Shown here: positions 61,414-64,000 of the stretch, piece after piece
Numbering within the stretch: the first letter of the stretch is position 1
Layout: every line of letters starts with the position of its first letter
Source of the DNA: Domibacillus indicus
Lineage (GTDB): Bacteria > Bacillota > Bacilli > Bacillales > Domibacillaceae
NCBI RefSeq assembly: GCF_000970685.1
Contig: NZ_LAJB01000011.1
Coordinates: 1 to 64,000, forward strand
Reading direction: 5' to 3'
DNA length: 64,000 bases
Translations under genes and position numbers: made by a program
The notes under the pieces: generated by a model
What the model was told of the DNA's origin: nothing
What the model saw: only the letters and a program-made list of their open reading frames with translations
Database searches by the model: none

Positions 61414-61443
61414 TTGAAAACATTATTTAAAGAGAAGTATGCT
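61414..61443 (+). promoter_or_regulatory. Promoter of the 74-residue gene
   Basis: TTGAAA (61414-61419), 18-bp spacer, TATGCT (61438-61443), about 37 bp before the ATG. Confidence 0.5.
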
Positions 61444-61479
61444 ACACTAAATTAAATAATAGTGAAAGGAATCAGCAGA

Positions 61480-61704
61480 ATGATCAAGCGGTTTATTTTC
61501 GTTATCCCGGTTATGGCTATTGTATTTTCTATTGCAACATGGATGCTGAACAAGGATTACTCAATGATTGAGCGTGATATCCGCCTGCTTATTTCGGCGG
61601 GAGCTGCGGTTTTCTCCGGTATTATTACATTTTTCCTGATGAAAGGTGACGCCGAGCATTTAGCAGCAGCCCATCGTGAACGGCAGGAAAATAAAAAGAA
61701 ATAA
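61480..61704 (+). CDS. Small two-helix membrane protein
   Basis: A 74-residue protein with two transmembrane helices (about 4-23 and 38-58) and a charged tail (KGDAEHLAAAHRERQENKKK). I do not recognise the family. ATG 61480 has AAAGGAA; the GTG 61462 upstream is part of that RBS. It has its own promoter and terminator. Confidence 0.75.
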   Translation: MIKRFIFVIPVMAIVFSIATWMLNKDYSMIERDIRLLISAGAAVFSGIITFFLMKGDAEHLAAAHRERQENKKK

Positions 61705-61742
61705 AAAATGCCCGTCCAAGTTCATTGGATAGGCATTTTTTA
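61705..61742. terminator. Bidirectional terminator
   Basis: Stem AAAAATGCC-TCCAA / TTGGA-GGCATTTTT with a two-base internal loop, T-rich on both sides, between convergent genes. Confidence 0.85.
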
Positions 61743-63077
61743 TTAACTGAAAAGCTTCATAAGCAATGTTGCCAGTATAACGGTTGAAGCTCCGCCAAGG
61801 CGTGTAGCCACCTGCGCAAAAGGCATAAGGGACATCCGGTTTGAAGCGGAAAGAATGGCTACATCGCCTGTTCCGCCCAGGCCGCTGTGGCAGCCGGTTA
61901 CAATAGCAGCATCAATCGGGTGCATCTTCATGAATTTTCCGACAAAATAACCCGTACCTACCATCGCCATAACGACTGAGATACAAACAATTACGTAAGC
62001 TGGAGTTACAATTTTCACAACATCTTCAAGCGGAATATAAAGCATGCCGAGTCCTACCATAAGCGGCCATGTTAAGCTTGTTGAAACAAACTTGTACAAA
62101 TGATAGGCGCCCTGCTCCATTCGTGCCGGCATTGCCCGAAGTACTTTGACGAGCGTCGCGCCGACGATCATTAATACAGGACCCGGGATACCAAGGAACA
62201 AATGGGCGAAGCTTCCAAAAATAAAGAAGCTGCAGGCAATCAATAAGCCGGCGCCCATCAAGGAAAAGTCAACAGGCTTATTAATCGTGGTTTCTGATGA
62301 AATCTGGTCGCCTTCTTTTGACTTAACCAGTACACCGTTGCCTGTCAGCTCGGGCTTTTTCTCTCCCAGACGCATCATTAAGCCCGCACATACAACAGCG
62401 ACGATGTTTCCGATAACCGCTGCCGGAATCATTTGAGATACAAAGGTTTCCGCTGCTCCGCCGGAAATTTGTGCGTAGGCAAGGGATAAAGGTAAAATCC
62501 CTTCACCAATACCGCCGCCAATAATCGGCACGATAATGTAAAAGAATGTGTGCTTCACTTCATATCCAAATAATAAGCCGACGGAAATCCCAGCCGCAAC
62601 AGAAGCCAGAGTACCTGCTACAAGCGGGACAAACATTCGGGTAAACCCTTGAATAAGCACTTTTCGATTCATCCCGAGAATACTTCCCGCAACGAGAACG
62701 GAAATATATAAGTAGAGAAAGTTTGATGTTTTCATTAAGGTTGTAACAGCTTCAGCAGCACTTGGATTAATCAGGTCAAAGAAAACCAGGACCGACGGAA
62801 CAAGAAGCGCCAAAATCGCGGGACCGCCAATATCTTTGAGGATAGGAATTTTCATTCCCAAATCTCCAAGCAGCATACCCATAACCATAATAACGGCAAA
62901 CCCGCCGATCATATCAGGCGGCAGCTGATTGAAAACGGACGCTGCATAAATAACAGCAGCAAGCACAATATAAAGCGGCAGCGGTATCGGTCCTACTGTT
63001 ATTTCTTTTAATTTAGCAAAAAAAGATGGAGTTTTTTCATTTATAGGAAACGTTTCCAATTTTCTTTCTGCTCCCAT
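61743..63077 (-). CDS. maeN: MaeN-like Na+/malate symporter (2HCT family)
   Basis: A 444-residue 2-hydroxycarboxylate transporter with about 11 transmembrane helices and two re-entrant loops bearing the GGxG signatures: PIIGGGIGEGILPLSLAYAQ and GLGGTGDVAILSASNRMSLMPFAQ. The adjacent CitB-type two-component genes match yufL-yufM-maeN of B. subtilis, so malate (with Na+) is the likely substrate; citrate is a possible alternative. ATG 63077 is 8 nt after AGGAGG. A cre site lies in codons 7-11. Confidence 0.9.
   Translation of the reverse strand: MGAERKLETFPINEKTPSFFAKLKEITVGPIPLPLYIVLAAVIYAASVFNQLPPDMIGGFAVIMVMGMLLGDLGMKIPILKDIGGPAILALLVPSVLVFFDLINPSAAEAVTTLMKTSNFLYLYISVLVAGSILGMNRKVLIQGFTRMFVPLVAGTLASVAAGISVGLLFGYEVKHTFFYIIVPIIGGGIGEGILPLSLAYAQISGGAAETFVSQMIPAAVIGNIVAVVCAGLMMRLGEKKPELTGNGVLVKSKEGDQISSETTINKPVDFSLMGAGLLIACSFFIFGSFAHLFLGIPGPVLMIVGATLVKVLRAMPARMEQGAYHLYKFVSTSLTWPLMVGLGMLYIPLEDVVKIVTPAYVIVCISVVMAMVGTGYFVGKFMKMHPIDAAIVTGCHSGLGGTGDVAILSASNRMSLMPFAQVATRLGGASTVILATLLMKLFS
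63045..63059 (-). promoter_or_regulatory. Catabolite response element (cre) in the maeN start
   Basis: Minus strand TTGGAAACGTTTCCT matches the cre consensus WTGNAANCGNWNNCW at every fixed base. It sits inside the first codons of maeN, where CcpA can act as a roadblock. Confidence 0.65.
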
Positions 63078-63194
63078 TTTCATAACCTCCTATTCGTTTC
63101 TTGCTTTATCTTATCGACAATTAAAGCGTTATCATAGTTTATTTGAATTTTTAAATTCTTTTTTAATTAAAAAAAGTAAGCAGTTCCAAACTGC

Positions 63195-63899
63195 TTACAA
63201 AAAAGGCTTCATTCGATATTCCTTTGATAAATTGCGGGTATGCTGGTATACCGGGCGCCCGACTGTTCCATATACGACTTTTACTTCCAGTACTTCAATA
63301 TCTGCTAAAAATTTTAAATATTTGCGTGCCGATACACCGGAAATGCCTACTTGCTTTACAATGTCCTCTGTCGAGAACGCCTCCTCCATTTCCTGGATGA
63401 CCCCCCATATTTGATTAAGTGTAGCTCTGGTTAATCCTTTCGGAATAGCTTCAGGCGCAGATTTTTTTTCTTTTCCAAGAAGCTGCTCATCCAGTTCCTT
63501 TTGGCTGATCTGCCGCGGTTCCTTCATAAACGTTTGCCTCTCGCGGTATTGTTTAAGTGCTTCTTGAAACCGGTCGAACTCAAACGGTTTGATCAAATAA
63601 TCAACTGCACCGTACCGAAGAGCTTTTTGTACCCGTTCCATATCCGAAGCAGCAGAGATGACAATTACGTCTATTTCTTTTTTCTGTTCTCTCAAATAAG
63701 TAAGCAGCTCCAGCCCATGCGGTCCCGGCATAAAAATGTCAAGCAGTATGAGGTCGACTTCTCTTTCTTCAATAACGGCAATAGCTTCTGTTACGCTTCC
63801 TGCAATGCCTGCAAGCGAGAACCCCCCTGCTTTTTCAATGTAAGCTTTATGAAGAGCAGCAACTCTCGCTTCATCTTCTACTACTAAAACACGTATCAT
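63195..63899 (-). CDS. malR: MalR-like response regulator (CitB/DcuR family)
   Basis: A 234-residue response regulator: receiver domain (about 1-120, D54 in LILLDIFMPG, K105 in YLIKPFEFDRF) and a C-terminal helix-turn-helix (about 175-225; STEDIVKQVGISGVSARKYLKFL). It lies between malK (upstream) and maeN (downstream) like yufM/malR, and probably activates maeN when malate is present. Confidence 0.9.
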   Translation of the reverse strand: MIRVLVVEDEARVAALHKAYIEKAGGFSLAGIAGSVTEAIAVIEEREVDLILLDIFMPGPHGLELLTYLREQKKEIDVIVISAASDMERVQKALRYGAVDYLIKPFEFDRFQEALKQYRERQTFMKEPRQISQKELDEQLLGKEKKSAPEAIPKGLTRATLNQIWGVIQEMEEAFSTEDIVKQVGISGVSARKYLKFLADIEVLEVKVVYGTVGRPVYQHTRNLSKEYRMKPFL

Positions 63900-63901
63900 T
63901 T

Positions 63902-64000
63902 TCAGGTCTTTTCCCCTTTTTCTTGAAATGGTATATAAACGGTAAATGTCATTCCTTTACCTGGTTCCGATAAGAAGTCAAACTCTCCAGCCCGCTGTTC
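63902..64000 (-). CDS. malK: MalK-like sensor histidine kinase, C-terminal end only
   Basis: Only the last 32 codons are in the window. They encode the end of a HATPase domain (FDFLSEPGKGMTFTVYIPF) and stop at 63902, 2 nt before malR. The identity is taken from the position before malR and maeN. DcuS/CitA-type kinases sense C4-dicarboxylates or citrate through an extracellular PAS domain. Confidence 0.75.
   Translation of the reverse strand, partial: EQRAGEFDFLSEPGKGMTFTVYIPFQEKGEKT

Overview
The window looks like chromosome from a member of the Bacillaceae (low-GC, spore-forming Gram-positive relatives of Bacillus subtilis). The left part keeps the B. subtilis order around sigB almost gene for gene: murF, cshA, acpS, ydcC, alr, mazEF, rsbRSTUVW-sigB-rsbX, tex, the SprT-like gene and the Asn-Ser-Glu tRNA cluster. 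The protein sequences, however, are clearly not those of B. subtilis itself. Most start sites have strong GGAGG-type ribosome binding sites, and GTG and TTG starts are common. I found no insertion sequence, prophage, integrase or CRISPR array.

Layout. 1-1303: the 5' end of a 16S rRNA gene on the minus strand, preceded by ten tRNA genes with a sigma-A promoter at 1333-1362. 1.5-17.4 kb, all minus strand: the SprT-like protease, Tex, the sigma-B stressosome/partner-switch operon with a near-perfect internal sigma-B promoter, the MazEF toxin-antitoxin pair, and envelope and housekeeping genes (alr, ydcC, acpS, cshA, an esterase, murF, ddl). 17.5-35.5 kb: an envelope and membrane block with MgtE, a short CBS/CorC protein, a polysaccharide deacetylase, two DedA proteins, a YkoN-like glycosyltransferase, two lipid kinases, cardiolipin synthase, and a five-gene set DUF4178-PspA-DUF4247-DUF350-membrane aminopropyltransferase, ending at the PH-domain protein YvbH. 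35.6-39.4 kb: the PotABCD polyamine transporter. 39.6-54.9 kb: mixed metabolic and transport genes (YceI, YitT, a peptide transporter, NatKR/NatAB, PpaC, a YxiO-like MFS protein, a uracil-DNA glycosylase, an SDR/lactonase pair and a divergent YybE/YybF-like pair). 55.1-59.1 kb: a TPP-riboswitch-controlled thiazole operon, tenI-thiO-thiS-thiG-thiF. 59.2-61.7 kb: a structured intergenic repeat, then a PadR-controlled drug exporter. 61.7-64.0 kb: a MaeN-MalR-MalK malate uptake and sensing set, with malK cut by the window edge.

The most interesting signal is that three separate minus-strand promoters share TGAAAC, a spacer of exactly 16 bp and CGTA. This is the signature of an ECF sigma factor of the SigW type. 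They sit in front of (i) a new 53-residue ORF plus a lipid kinase, (ii) the DUF4178-PspA-DUF4247-DUF350-aminopropyltransferase set, and (iii) yvbH. Together with the neighbouring lipid, polyamine and Mg2+ genes this suggests a coordinated membrane-stress module that links PspA-type membrane repair to polyamine chemistry. A second layer is general stress: sigma-B sites precede rsbV and a 141-residue orphan gene, with a weaker candidate before the second lipid kinase.

Several other regulatory sites can be read directly: an LytTR-type direct repeat between natR and natA, CodY-like boxes and a 31-bp palindrome in the dtpT leader, a PadR-type palindrome over the padR -10 box, a cre site inside the start of maeN, and a TPP riboswitch with its terminator. 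Small genes below the usual length cut-off were found at 25528-25689, 27432-27539 and 54843-54989, with a weaker candidate at 17551-17712.
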